DNA of 64,000 bases from Membranipora membranacea (lineage: Eukaryota > Bryozoa > Gymnolaemata > Cheilostomatida > Membraniporidae). The stretch lies in assembly GCA_914767715.1 (NCBI GenBank), contig OU612067.1, forward strand, positions 8,496,001 through 8,560,000, read 5' to 3'. The stretch's first letter is position 1. The number at the start of each line of letters is the position of its first letter. Below are positions 34,105-47,405 of the stretch, piece after piece. The notes beneath the pieces were generated by a model. That model was not told where the DNA came from and did not search any database. It was given only the letters and a program-made list of their open reading frames with translations. The translations under genes were made by a program, and so were the position numbers.

Positions 34105-34525
34105 AAAAATGTTGGAGTGCCTACTCTTATGGAAAGATGATAGCTTTATTTATTTAACCAAAATCGATAAAAAATGCTAACTGCTAGCTTCAAATATGAG
34201 TGATAATGTTTAGTGCAGCAATAAATTGTGTCTGACCCTTACCTAGTATAAGTGATATCAGGATCAACATCATTTTGGCTTGTTAATGATGTTTAGTTTG
34301 GTGCTCACATGTTTGTTGACATGACATGTGAACCTATGAATAATGTTTTTTTTGTTACTGTTGATATGCTGAATTTTTCACTACATATGTTTTTTCCCTG
34401 GAACACATTACTATTGTTATAATTATTTTTAGCAATACACAATTATAAAGGCATCCATATATATACTCTCTCAGCTACAATTTGTATTATATAAAACATC
34501 ACGCAATTGTCAAATATGTACAGAA

Positions 34526-37214
34526 TTTGTTGGAGAGCGACGGGGAGGGGGAGTGGAGGATTCAAGCTCAGTCTATTGATTTTTGCAACACAACTTAGTT
34601 GTTACTATTTTCAAACAAAAAACAACTGACTAGCGATCGTGACGACAACAGTAATTTCAGGTTTTAATCATAGCCAGAGCGAGTGTTAATTATTCACCCT
34701 CCTCGGCCCTCCTCCCCCTCACAACCAAAGTACAGAGATAAAGTGAAAGTGAAGTGATAGTGAAACTAGATTCAGTTTCTCTTTCTCAATACTGATAGCA
34801 GATGCAGTTTTATTTGTCTTCCACTGTTGAAATATCCTGGGGTATTATATAAAACAGTGGGCAAGTTCTGGTCAAAATAAATTTGGATATCATAATCATA
34901 TCATTTTAGTTTAGATGTATTTGATTTAATTAGTGTAATTGCTTTCCTCAGACCTCATATCAGGGAGGAGTAGAGATAAATATCAAGGTGAGTGGGTATT
35001 TTGAGGTTGTATGGACGTAATAAAATCGGATTTATTGAGATAAAGTTAAAACAAAATGCTCTGACCTTCCTGAATATGATCATAATGGTAACTGATGCCA
35101 TCAGAACTGTGGTTAAATTTAATAAAAACAGACACCTGTACCCTCCTAAAAACAGAACTAATAAGAAAAATTTGAATCGGCACAACTCAATCCTCTGCTG
35201 ATACAAAGCACTAAGGGTCTAGCTTTGAGAACAGCAGATGTCTTTTGAGAGTCGAAAACCAGTGATGGGTGCATGGACAAAAAAGGGACGAAAAGGATAT
35301 GGTGTGACTATGAAGCATGAAAGCACTTTCAGGCAATGGTGTGCTGTACAATTATCTAAATAATATTTTTACATGCAAAGCAACCTTGCCCGTGATACTT
35401 GCCAAGTCTCCCTGTTTAAGTGGAACTCTCCAGATTTCAACACCCAGTTCTGCCCACTTCCACTTTTTTGTAATTCTCATTATTTTCTCCAGATTTGAGA
35501 GAAAACAGCCCAAGGTTGGTCGGCACAGGAATACTATTACAAATTGGATATCAAGTCACAGCGCTCCATCTTCAAGTTGTACATGGGAGGGTGTGGTGGC
35601 TTGCTCTTAGGGTGATTGGTACCGGTGATGGATCAAATCTCTGATAAAGATGGGCTTAGAGTTTATGGGCAAAAAAGGGACGAAAATGATGCTTTATGTC
35701 TGTGAAGAATGTAAGCACTTTCAGGCAATGGTGTGCCGGACAAACATTTAAATATATATATATTTATATATATATGTGCAAAGCTACCTGGCCCATGATG
35801 TATAACGCATTCTCTTATTGTTAGATTTATAGGTAAGCATTACATATGAATCATGTTGTGAATTTCCCATAGTTTTCAATTCATCAGAAAAATTGCACCG
35901 AAGATTGGTCTTTGCAAAATATTATTTCTAAATTTTGACATCCGAATCCAAAGCTTGCCCTTTCATTTTCGTTAAGGAGTTGTTTCCCTTGAAAAAGTGG
36001 GGCGCAACTTCATTCATAAAACTAGCGATTAAACCTTAAATTATGATTGATATCAGCGACAAATGTTTCGGGGGAGGGGGGGGGGGTTATGGTCTGAGGA
36101 AATCCATTACACTAATTAAATCAAATACATCTAAACATGTTTGAAGATGTTTGATTCCATTTTTATTTTCAGACCACTCCTCGTTTTCCTAACGATAGAT
36201 AAGATCTTGTGGTAATTCAGAGGTATTTCATTTCAAGCATCAAACTCTCTATAGAAATAATGTAAATATGTAGGCTACCAGATGTTATTCCTATATGGTG
36301 CCCATTATATTGACATAAATGGTTACATTATCAGTGATTCAATCTTTCACCGATCCTAAACAGCCTAAGAGCAAGCCACCACACCCTTTCATCTGCACCC
36401 TGAAGACTGCCGCTATGGTATGATATGGTATGGTATGGTATGATATTGAGTTTATAGTAGCATTCCTTTGCCATCCAACCATGATCCTTCACCAAGCCAA
36501 ACATGCTAACTGAGGATTTCATCAAATGTGTTATACCCTGTCGAAAGTGTATAGCATGCAGTTGAAGTTTTTGATTGCAAATCATGACTGACCAATTCAT
36601 TATAAATTATAACCCCCCCCCCCCCCCCCCGAAACATTTGTTGCTGATATCAATTATAATTTAAGGTTTAATCGCTAGTTTTATAAATGAGATTGTGCCC
36701 CACTTTTTCAAGTGAAACAACTCCTTAACGAAAATGAAAGGGCAAAGGAATGCTATTACAAATTCAAAATAAAGTCATAGCGGCAGTCTTCAGGGTGCAG
36801 ATGTGAGGGGGTGGTGGCTTGCTCTTAGGCTGTTTGGTACCGGTGATGGATTAAATTTCTGATAATGTAACCATTTATGTCAATATAATGGGCACCATTC
36901 AAGAATAACATCTGGTAGCCTACATATTTACATTATTTTTATTGAGGGTTTGATGCTTGAAATGAAAGAGGTCTACCACAAGATCTTATCTATCGTTAGG
37001 AAAACGAGGAGTGGTCTGAAAATAAAAATGAAATCAAACATCTTTTAGTTTAGATGTATTAGATTTAATTAGTGTAATTGCTTTCCTCAGACCTCATATC
37101 AGGGAGGAGTAGAGATTAAGGTAGGTGGGAATTTTAAGGTTGTATTAAATTCTGATTTATTGGGACAGAGTTAAAACAAGATGCTCTGACATAATGGTAT
37201 CTGATGCCATCAGA
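34526..37214. repeat. Mosaic of dispersed repeat copies in both orientations
   Basis: After unique sequence at 34530-34860, minus-orientation pieces occur at about 34890-35010 and 35620-36075, a plus-orientation piece at 36080-36410, and a minus-orientation copy at 36596-37215 that duplicates 28197-28830. A ggtat repeat lies at 36416-36450, and poly-G and poly-C runs at 36070-36085 and 36613-36630. No gene. Confidence 0.75.
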
Positions 37215-37870
37215 AGTGTGGTTAAACTGTTGAATGCCTGGCACAATTGATTGACTATCAGGGTCGCTAACTCTTAAATAGAAAGTGCTATCATCTGCAA
37301 ACTTGACAGTTTTGAACTCGGGAACTAGGCGATCGTTAATGTATATAAGCCACAATATTGGCCCGAGTTTTGTGCCCTGTGGAGCTCCAACATTGATGTC
37401 AATGTATTCGGAAGTGGAGCTGTTGAATTTCACACACTGCTTGCGTCTTTTCAGGAAGTCTGCGATGAGTCTGATAACCTGAGGGTGGAAGTTGTGGTTG
37501 TTCATATTCTGCATTACTATGGATGGTTGGTGATTAGATAGTTTGGATGTTTGATGTTATTCTGTTTGATGGTGAGTTGGTCAGGATTGGGTTGGTGCCG
37601 CTGATTTGTAAAGAACAGTTCTTCGGTTTTGCTAGAGTTGAGTTGAGTTAGATTAGATAGTTTGGATCACACCAGGAGGCGATGTTGTTGACCTCAGCAT
37701 GTATTGCGGAGTTTTCCCCTCAATTTATATGTTTTAGTTTGATAGTATCGTCAGCGTATTTAGTATAGAGAAGTTTTTTGTGATGTTTTCATTCTCTCAA
37801 CATACAAGGGAAAACAGAATTTGGGAGAGCACGCAGCCCTGTGGCGAGCCCGCTGATGTTACTGCTTGTG
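37215..37870 (-). mobile_element. Composite of LINE fragments B and A
   Basis: At 37520-37215 the minus strand encodes YIDINVGAPQGTKLGPILWL and VKFADDSTFYLRV (family B). At 37870-37555 it encodes GSPQGCVLSQILF and a KYADDTIKL-type motif, then NSSKTEELLF (family A). The junction lies near 37550. The same B-A junction occurs at 32515-32525, so the composite was duplicated as a unit. Confidence 0.8.
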
Positions 37871-38130
37871 TGTTATCCTTATCAATAGATAACCTTTCCA
37901 ATTTTGTTCGCCTGTGCTAAATCATCATGCTTTATTATATTTGTGTTTGAAAAAAATAGAACCACGTCTCGATCTATTTTCCTGCACTTTTTTGGATTCA
38001 GCTCTAAATTGCATGAAGCTTACTGTCTTATATGGAAATAAAACTGGAACTGGTGATGATTAATGTATTTGCAAACAGCCAATGAAAGATTAGATTTAGC
38101 CCGTAAATTGATCATGACATGCTGTAATTC
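37871..38130. other. Unique sequence upstream of collagen C
   Basis: No repeat or gene recognised. Presumed upstream regulatory DNA of collagen C, by position only. Confidence 0.4.
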
Positions 38131-38132
38131 AA

Positions 38133-38252
38133 CTATATAACCATATCACTAAGTTACTGAACCCCAGAGCAAGTCATCTATGCCCATGAAAGGGTTGTCT
38201 GGTATAATTATAATAGCATCTAGGTATTGTGAGGATAACAACAATTTAAAAG
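38133..38252 (+). promoter_or_regulatory. Predicted TATA promoter and 5' UTR exon of collagen C
   Basis: CTATATAA at 38133-38140, an expected start near 38165, and a donor (aag/gtaaga) at 38252. The acceptor at 38480 lies seven bases before the ATG. The layout parallels collagen B. Confidence 0.5.
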
Positions 38253-38488
38253 GTAAGAATAAGATTTCATTTCCATATTCACCTGTATTGTATGTTATAG
38301 TACATCGTTAATTTGAATGTCTTGATAAAAAAAAATTCATTTCGCCTATCATGTTTTAAATTTCTTCATTAATTGTCACTTTTTACAAACTACTATCAAA
38401 TTATTGTGATTGATCATCCTATCCTAATTTAAATTTTGTACTGTTCAGCTGAAAGAAGGATACAATATTGTTTAATTTTAGCAGAGTT

Positions 38489-41417
38489 ATGACAGATGAG
38501 AAGAAATCCACCAAATCAATGTCACTTGGCACAGCTCATTTGCAATGTGCTAATATGGTAATTCTTCTGTGTGCTACTGGAGTGGGGATATATTTCACAG
38601 CCAGATCAAGTCAACAGCAGAATGCCTTACAGCAGGTTTGTCTTATTTTGTTTGTCTAAGACACAAATCTGTTGATGTCAAATTTGAAAAATATATATCA
38701 TTCCCAAGAAGATGTATACACCCGAGGGTGCTGGGGGCTGGAACAATCAAAATTTGAGGCTTCCTCAATGGGACTCAAACCCACAACTCCTGCGGCACCA
38801 CTCGCCTTGCAGTAAATAGCAAGCGCAATAACCGATTGCGCCATCTCGCCATCCCCGATATGGTGAGATGGTGCAGTTGGTTAGCCAGGCGATTGCTATT
38901 CACTGCCAGGTGATTGGTGCCGCAGGAGTTGAAATACATATCATTCCTAACCATTGGCTTTTACCATCAGGCCCTTATTTTAGGAAATATTTTATGATGT
39001 TTGGAACCATTGTTGATGCGGCAATTTACTATATTGATTTTGAAGTCTAAATCTGTCAATGATAGAGCCTATTGAGTAAACATTCTTTACATTACATACC
39101 CTTTCACCTCCAAAATGCGGCACAGATGGTCATGCTTTGCTCAGATTCTTCGGCCGACTCGGAAACAATGCAAAATAAAGCGTTCTGTCATTTTGACTGG
39201 TTTAATTATGCAAGGTCAGTCAGAGTTTTTCAACTTCTGTCCCAAATCTCACCTATTGAGGTTTGCATAACTTGGTTATTCGATAAGATTTTTGTTTTTT
39301 TTAATTTCAGCATCTAAATAGGACTGATGTCCAACTGGCTCAACTTGATAACTTGAAGTATGAGTTCATTGGCCATGACCTTCCATCGTTGGGAGATGAA
39401 CATCAAGGTCATGTTGATGAGTACACGAGAAGAATCGAAAAGAGACGAGGTAAATATAATGTATATTATATAATCTATATAATATAATATATAATACTAT
39501 ATAATAGGCACAACATTTCAATGTTTTCGAATCTTGGTTTAATAAAGAAATGAAAGATAAACCATTACCGAAACTGTGCCTGGACTTTTCTCATACATCA
39601 ATGTTTTACAGAATTGTCACACAGTACAGTACAATAATGTATCTTTGTACCACTTCGAGTTATGCTGATGGTGGTTGTGCAGTGTGCAGTGTGCAAGGTT
39701 GTCATACCGGGTGGTGATTGATCAATAATGAATTTAGAAAGTATGAGAGCAATGTTAGTTTGTAGATGTTGTTGTTTGAGATGTTAGTTTGGGACTCCTA
39801 TGAGAGACATCAAAAGGTCATTGAAATCTTGATTGTTCAATTTTCCATAAAATGGTAAAGAATTTGCAAAAATAAAGACATTGTGATAACACCGCTCTTT
39901 TGTTTAAGCAACCAATAATCGCAGGAAGTTGAGACGAAGACCCAAACAACAACCTAGAGGTCAGACCAGGGGAAGCAGTAGGAGAAGTGGTGTTAGCAGC
40001 GGATGTAGCTGCCTACCAGGTCCACAAGGCCCTCCTGGACCTGACGGACAAAAAGGTAAAAACCCTCTTTTCTTTCTTATAATTCTAAAGACTAAGGGAA
40101 GTAAAATTATGGGTGCATTTGATGCATTCATAACCAAAAGTGAGGATCAACGTATCTGTAATAATTTGTTTGGCAGGGTGTTTGCCATATTATTAGATGT
40201 TATTAAATCATTGCATAATGGACAATGTAAAAGTGAGGCGGAAGGGTAATTTTGCAGAGTTTTATTTTTCAATCTAGTTAACCTGATCAATTTGTCATGT
40301 CTGAGTTTGATAGCCAAGACATAAATAGTACCCAATACATGTACAAACATCGGTTAAAATATTTTATCTTGCTGCAACTGATGTCGCCAGGAAACAGTAA
40401 TAGCATCATGGATAAGTTTCTGCTGAGTAATCATCTGCGCCTTTATTGGTGCTAAATTTGGATTATATCTGCGATTCTTTTTCTGCAAAACGTTGGGCTT
40501 GTGCAAAATTTCACTTTACATCTAAGAATCTTGACAACCGGTATTTTGAGATCATCAACTCAGAGGTAAAATAGATGGATACAGATACCTGAACATGAAC
40601 ATGAAAACATTCAACATTAAAAAAGTTTGTTCTCTATGATTATCTATGCCTTATTATTTTTTTTAGGAGACACTATGGTCAATGGAGATTTAGTCCCAGT
40701 TGTTGGTATCCCAGGAATAAAAGGGCAAAAGGGCTTTGCTGGTGCTCAGGGGGATAGAGGATTTCCTGGTAAGTGCTTTAAAATTATTGTTTATATCAGA
40801 CATGTACAGTGTTTTAGTATTAAAAAAGATGACAACTACTACCAAGATTGTACATTCAGTTTCAACACTATTTTCTAGCCTTTATTTTCAATTTGTACCT
40901 TGTAGGTCGTACAGGAGCACCAGGCCCTCAAGGTGATCAAGGATTTCAAGGAAGCAACGGTGTGAATGGTGCACAGGGAAACAATGGTATACCAGGTAAC
41001 CCAGGATTCGGCGGTGTTCCAGGGGCGACAGGAAGAGATGGTGCAAATGGAGCGCCTGGTGCGCGAGGAGTATCAGGAAATGACGGGGCACAAGGCGGAC
41101 AGGGGATTATAGGGCCCCCTGGAGTTCCAGGAATTAACGCAAACCCAGGGTTGCCAGGCTTTCCGGGAACCGGTGGGAACCAAGGATCTCCCGGTGTACA
41201 AGGCGCTGCAGGAGTGCCCGGAGGACAAGGACCTGCTGGGCCTGCCGGTCCATCTGGATTTCCTGGCTCAAATGGAAATCAAGGACAACCTGGGGTACCA
41301 GGCGCATTTGGACAAAGCGGAGTTGATGGGAGTGAGGGACCCGCAGGACAGGATGGTGCTGTAGGAGAAAGCCCATTGGTAGATTTGATCATTGACACAT
41401 TTGGGCCATCAGCATGA
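38489..41417 (+). CDS. Type II membrane-anchored short collagen (copy C), five exons, 348 residues
   Basis: Exons 38489-38635, 39311-39449, 39909-40055, 40667-40768 and 40906-41417 join in one frame, with the same intron phases as collagen B (0, 1, 1, 1). Exon 1 has a polar N-terminus and a single hydrophobic helix (NMVILLCATGVGIYFTA, residues 22-38). Exon 2 is a stalk ending RRIEKRR, a furin-like basic site. Exon 3 starts with a strongly basic linker, then CSCLPGPQGPPGPDGQKG. Exons 4 and 5 carry the triple helix, with the tail SPLVDLIIDTFGPSA. The basic sites suggest the ectodomain could be shed by a proprotein convertase. A palindromic pair of tRNA-like sequences lies in intron 1. The gene is followed at 44.8 kb by GRL copy 2 in the same orientation. 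Confidence 0.85.
38771..38935. mobile_element. Inverted pair of tRNA-like SINE heads in collagen C intron 1
   Basis: Two arms of about 80 bp face each other across about 8 bp. Each arm read outward is tRNA-like; the left arm on the minus strand has an A box (tggcgcaatcgg) and a B box (gggtttgagtccc). The arms differ at several positions but would pair over most of their length in the pre-mRNA. Confidence 0.7.
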
Positions 41418-43757
41418 TGCTACTTACACGTAACTGATTCTATCATAATTTTAATAACAATGAACTGTATTTGCAAACATACCTGTGTTTTGTAACAAAA
41501 CTTGGTCTTTTGCTATGTTTTATGTTACTAGCCATTAGTCAATATTCTGGATGTTGCTTTAATGAGGCATGGCATTAGCAGATTTGTACATCAAGTTATT
41601 CCTCAATACTTTGTAATCTGGTAATGGGTATCCCATCTTGTTATTTTTTTTTAAAGTTTTATAATACATCATCTCTGGATTCCATGCCATAGTAGAGAAT
41701 ATATAGGGCTCTCATTTCCAAAATGTTTGGAAATGGAGATTAAATACCTTTATGGTGAAGTAACATCGTCATAAATAAGTGTTTTCACTTATAGTTCCAA
41801 ATTGTAGGGGAAAAAATCATTACAATGATCATACTAAATGGCCATCATTGAATAAGTTTTAGGGTAATTTGATCTTGTTTCTCTTTTGCATTTTCAAATC
41901 TCGGGTCGTAAAGAAGGAGCGAACGTATTTAAAAATCGAAATGGGGCTAGCAGTCAGCTGCCGAACACTGTATGGAAGATATTTGATCTTTTTCCGAACC
42001 TTTTGAGAGTGGAAGCGGTTTTAACAAGTTTTCCAGGTTGACTCTCCACCTTACAAGAACTGCTCTCTTTTATAATGTGTTTATCAACCATATACACACT
42101 CAAGCATCTGACACACCAAATTTACTGCAGCTAGATTTCCAGACCGGTTAAAATCTGCTGCTATCAAAAATTAAGTTTCCTGCTCTCAAAAAAGATAAGA
42201 CAACTGCAGAGTGTGACAGACCAGTTTCTTCCAGTTGTTTATGGACATAACTATGGACACATGATTAAGGAAATCGTTGACAATTCAACTTTATCCTCAA
42301 GTTTATCCTGATTATGCAATGCCTCGCAGGTTTATTTTCTCTGTTTATGAGCACACAACACATTTGGTTAAGGTAAATTGTCATAGATTGAAACCTCCTG
42401 TTTCGGAGTTTCCGTATTTGGTCTGTCGAGAAATCCACTTTGGACATTTAAATAGCAAATAGACACATCTATAGAGTGCAAACAGAGTCCATCTTTTGGG
42501 GTAGAACGCCCCCAGATATCTAACTCAGGCGACATCACTGTTGTGTGGATCTTGATGACTAATTTGCTTATTAGGTATTATTTACCTATTACATCATGGT
42601 AATACTGATAGTAAAAAACTGAACTCAGTAGAGTTTGACAGAAGCAGTCAAGATGGTTGGGAAGGATTAATAACAAAATAAGACTTAACTGCCAGGTACA
42701 CTAAGGCATCACCATCAGGAGACAAAATTATAGCTTACTCTGGTTATATAATCAGTAGAAGGACTGATTAAGTTTTTGTCTGCTAGCTGAATAATATGTA
42801 ATTAGTTTTGCAATTTTGTCTGGACGTATAATAATTAATGTGCCTAGCTGTAGAGACGCACAGATGTTCATATCTGAATCATCTTAACATGTACATGCCC
42901 GCCTGTCTGGACATTAACTTGAGCTTCAACCTTCATGAGTTTCTAAGCAGAGAAGCCATTAGAGTATTCATGAGCTTGTATACTGAGGCCATTCTTGAGG
43001 ATAAAACAGACAGACAGAGTTTCAAACATTTTAGTTTCCAGACTTTTATTTAGGCCGGTAAAATCAATTCGATAGCCCAGGTTTGGGAGTTGTCCCATCA
43101 TGTTTCATAGACTGACGATTCCCAAATCAGTGTAAGTGTAGCTCGAACATTCTTAATTAACTTGCTTTACTGCTGTCACCATTTTGTCATACCTGTTGAA
43201 GTTCCCAACAACTTCCAGTCTCATAAGATAGTCTGAGCTCTTCAACACGCTATAATAACACGCATAACATCTTTGTAGTGCTTGTGTCCTTCTTCACAGG
43301 CTGTTCCCATATGGTCTTGTTGCCTTTTTGTTAGAAATTCATCTGCCGAACCTAAAATAATACAATTATCCAGTGCAATATAGAGCACATATCCAGAGAT
43401 CTTCGGCAACGTAGCCATCAGACCTCCAAATACAACTCATTATGTTATTGGGCTCTGATTCGTTTATGCGCAACTAACTAAAGTTTGAATGCAATAAAAC
43501 CACTCAAATAGTTGTAGCTACAAGGCATGTCACAATTTCACAAACCACATGAAGGGGAGACCAACTCTGCTAGATGAATCTCTATATTATATTATACTAT
43601 ATTATCCATGAATGATACAGCCTTAAGACCTATCATTGAAGTATTGGATAGGATTTTTAATTTTACAGGCCAGCCCGCTGTCACTCATTTTTGCTCTGTG
43701 GTAACCAAAGAGAAACCTAACCAAAGCTTTCTTCACATCCTGACAGCCGTGAAAAGT
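39752..43757. repeat. Segmental duplication carrying collagen C; partner 3573-7845
   Basis: The counterpart of 3573-7845. The 2.3 kb after the collagen stop (41418-43757) is spacer shared with copy A and, more distantly, with 18240-19180. No gene is seen in that spacer. Confidence 0.9.
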
Positions 43758-44770
43758 ACCTATCTTTGAATCTGCTGCATAATGTGGACATGGAGCATGG
43801 TAGAAAACTGCAATTATTACTGAGATTTCAGTCGAGGAGTGCAAATGAAACCCTTCCTCACTGTTATTGATGTCAAAATGTTTTTCAATTGTGATACAAA
43901 ACTCATGTTATTTTTAAAACACTAATAATATTGAGTTGAAGATTTTCTTGAGCAGTCTAAGTTAGCACATGTTGTTTGCTGACTCGGTTGTATGGTGAAA
44001 GAATATGATGCTGATTATCGTTGTGGGCGCTGATTCCAGTCTGGGTCAACAAAGGTTGTTGATCAGACTTCAGAACCACTATATTGTGACTACACTGCCT
44101 ATCAGCTGTCAAATATCATCTTCATGTCTTCTTTTAAGGTTAAATATTTTTTGACTATTTCTTAGGAAGTTAGCTTGATGAATGAACACTATAGTTCTTT
44201 GCATACACAATTTAGTCATAATTGTCGAATAATCATACTAGTTCTTCTGTAGATCAAGTTTGGTCAATTTGCCTGAATTCAGAGTTGCCCCCCTGCCGGC
44301 TTCCAGGCAATAAAGAAACTTGTCTGGGGGGGTCTTTCAATTAGAATGAGCGAGGCTTTACTAAAGCAAATTATCACTATCACATCGCTCAAAATTATTA
44401 CTCACTTGGTGGTTTAATCAGGCAAAATCACTCACAGATCGCCATAGAGTTATTATCATAACTCTATGCAGATCGCTGACTCAGAATGTATATAGTTCCA
44501 TCCATGAGTGAGCGATCTGACAGCGAGACCCTTAGCGGGTCTCCCTCAGTTAGTGAGCTATCGGATTGCGATTTTGGCTTTTTTAATTGAGAGACCCCCC
44601 TGTTAATAATAGTAAACAGCTCTGTAGTAAATAATAAAATATTAAATTCATGGATACACGGGCCATCATAAGGTGTCTGGGCAATCAAGGATGAAGCATT
44701 ATCCTGAAAAATGTTCTAGAAAGGCTGTCAAATATCTCTAACAGCGATTCTTTGAGAAAAGCCCTGAACA
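43758..44770. repeat. Spacer; part 43980-44770 duplicates 57640-58456
   Basis: From about 43980 (ttgtgggcgctgattccag) to 44770 the sequence follows 57655-58456, MITE included. The duplicate ends at ccctgaacac, where copy 2 is fused to the middle of GRL exon 1 while copy 3 continues into other sequence. Confidence 0.85.
44324..44602. mobile_element. MITE with CTGGGGGGTCT inverted ends (copy 1)
   Basis: The left end (ctgggggggtctttcaatta) and the reverse complement of the right end (cagggggg-tctctcaatta) are inverted repeats. Inside are two further hairpins: one around catagagttattatcataac (44443-44466) and one around gagacccttagcgggtctcc (44525-44544). A second copy is at 58017-58284. No clear target duplication. 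Probably a DNA-transposon derivative of unknown superfamily. Confidence 0.7.
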
Positions 44771-46572
44771 CAATTTCTGACAATCCCTCGGAAGTACTCA
44801 CCAAGCTGAAGGATTACCGAATACTGCATCTACGACTCACCGGACTAGTGGCTCAAGCTAATCAAATCTTTTCACCAATTCTTGGGCTCGTATTGTCAGC
44901 AAATGTGGTGCAAGTGCTACTGATTTTGTACATTGTGTCCTTCCCTAATCCTGATGATTTCCCTAACTACGTCATATGGATGACAATAGCAACTGTTATG
45001 AGCATCATGGTGATCATACCCTGTGATAGAGTGGCAGCAGCGGTAAGTGAATCCCTCTTCTTCTTTTTCTTGATATTTCTATTGGCGTCATGATAATTTG
45101 TTAGAAAAAGAATTATTACTGTTACGGGCAGAAAGACGAAAAAAAATATCACGCATAGATTAATCAAATGTCACAGAAGCAGCTCCACTAGAAGTTACTA
45201 TTAAAAATAATAGGGACAGGGCTACTTTTGTTAGCAGTGTATTGTAGACAATATACTTTTCGGGATGGGCTCTAAAAACAGGCGCTGTTGATTGGGCTTG
45301 CAGGACGTGTGGCAGATGCTGTATGGGATATGTCTTACGTCGCTCAAGGCCTTTTCAACAGTGTTGTAGATGCTGTAGGGACCGCATGAAGCTGTACACT
45401 GTGAATTTGCCACGAGCGTCAATAATGATCTGCACCCAATTTTCGTTCCCTACAACTACATTGACATAACATCAGAATCCACATTCTGCTGCTGCCTTGC
45501 CAAATTGATTAAACCCTGGCAAGAACATCATAGTTTCCACTAATGACACTCATTTTCAGACCATTGAAGCTCATGATATACTACTAGAACTCTCACCAGA
45601 TGTATTTGAAACAGTCAAGAAGGACACACTGCTTTGTCAGGTCTGATCATGTCAACCTTTATCGTGAGCCAGCAGCAATATTTATTATTACTGATTCATT
45701 ATAAATCATTTCTGCTGGAAAAATATATCGAACCAATAATCAGCAAAAAAAACATAAAAAAGTTGATTTTGTTATCGAGAGTTGCCCTTTCACCTACTAT
45801 TGCTAACGAGCCCCTAGATGGAGATGGAACTAGAAATAGTTTAGATCAAAAGTACATCTATTCAGCAATTCACATCGTACATTTTCAGGCCAATTTACAA
45901 AGAAACCTCATTGTCTACGCAACCCTTAAATCATAATTTGACAAGTGTCATTGGCCAGTTGTTGTTGCAAAGTTTACAGCTTCCATTTGTTTATAAGCTG
46001 TTTAGTGGTTTTTTTCCACAGAGACTGAGTGCTCAGCACAAAACGCTTATCCTTTACTTTAGGTGCAAATGTTTCTGAGCAGACTTCAAATCCCCGGAAG
46101 TTACTCTGCTGCTGGGTTGATGAATGCCAATAAAGAGCTTGGTATCACTGTAAGTAATGAAGTGTCATGATAGTGATGTTGGCATGGCTACAGGATACTA
46201 AAATGTTTGGTCCAAAAATCTATAAGTTTTCAGCACCAGCTCCGTGTGCACTTCCTGTTAAGAGCTTTATCCTTTGGAAACAGTTGTGGCTTCTTGTATA
46301 ACAGGAAATTGGAGAACAATAATGTAATAACGTGATGAATAAAATATCAATGTTTGGCAAAGACTTATACTTTCAAACAAACCATTTATATATTATTTAC
46401 TAGTCTGAGCTCCCAAGACTCTTGCCCCAAACCCCCATCGCTCCTCCGACGGCCCCCCTTCTCATGTCTCATTGTAACTATGACCTTGCAGGTAGTCGGG
46501 GTTCTAGCCAGCTATTACACAGTAATGGTTCAGTTCAACAGAGCGCCTGGAGATCTCTCAGCCGCTCCATAA
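44771..46572 (+). pseudogene. Gustatory-receptor-like gene (GRL copy 2), 5' half deleted
   Basis: The intact 3' part of a GRL gene: the end of exon 1 (44771-45042), exon 2 (45560-45640), exon 3 (46063-46149) and exon 4 (46492-46572, TAA). All three introns are phase 0 with GT-AG sites. The coding frame is unbroken and ends with the family signature SYYTVMVQF. Compared with copy 3, the first 234 or so codons are gone; the 5' side is fused to spacer sequence, with no in-frame ATG before the last helices. The polyadenylation signal is mutated from AATAAA to AATAAG (46585-46590). Likely dead, but the open 3' exons suggest the loss is recent. Confidence 0.85.
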
Positions 46573-47405
46573 ACTCTACTCTGCAATAAGTCTCAACTCT
46601 AGCAGCCACTACATTTTAATTTCTATCTCAGATACATATATATATATATAGACAATATAGAAAATAGTAGAAAATTATAGAAAATTATAAAAATATATAG
46701 ACATATATATACATATATTGACATATATTGACATATATAGACATATATTGACATATATAGACATATATAGACATTATTGACATATATAGACATGTTTTTA
46801 TTAAAACATAAAGACAGAATACTGAAAAACTCATTGTAAGTGTTGTTATATATAACAGGATCTGATTCCGCAAAATAACTTTGACTCAAACAGAGATTGC
46901 AATGGTTGTACTTTCACGGTAAGAGCTCAGTCAGTAAATCCGCTGTTGAAAATTGTATTGTCATTGTATAATATGTAATGTGTTAGATGTGGTTTTGATT
47001 AGCATAGACTTTGTACAACAGTATTTTTTGTGATTTGGAAAAAAGGATATGAATGAATATCGTTCCGCCTACAATTGATAAAAACTCTGAACGCACACCA
47101 CACCCTTGTCTTTGATGAATGGGTTGTATCCATGTGATGGCATACCTCCAACTGAAGAATACCTGGGGAGAGGATACATATATGTTACCATACAATAGAT
47201 CCGCCCTGTTAGGACTAGTATTATCATATGATAATCATATTACGTATTACCAATCATGGTGTTGTATCAATTAAATTATAAATGAGTTTTCTTATGTAGC
47301 TAAATATATCGAAGATAAAAAATTGAGCTTCATGTATCACCTTATCCAGCCCATATTCCGTTGTAAAAGGTCGCATCAGGAGATATAAGTGGTCATAATT
47401 AACCC
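46573..47405. repeat. GRL copy 2 downstream flank, homologous to 61905-62695
   Basis: Contains an (AT)n run at 46633-46648 and an irregular gacatatata minisatellite up to 46797, then diverged sequence shared with the flank of GRL copy 3 (for example cacaccacacccttgtct). No gene; the small frames here come from the minisatellite. Confidence 0.75.
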
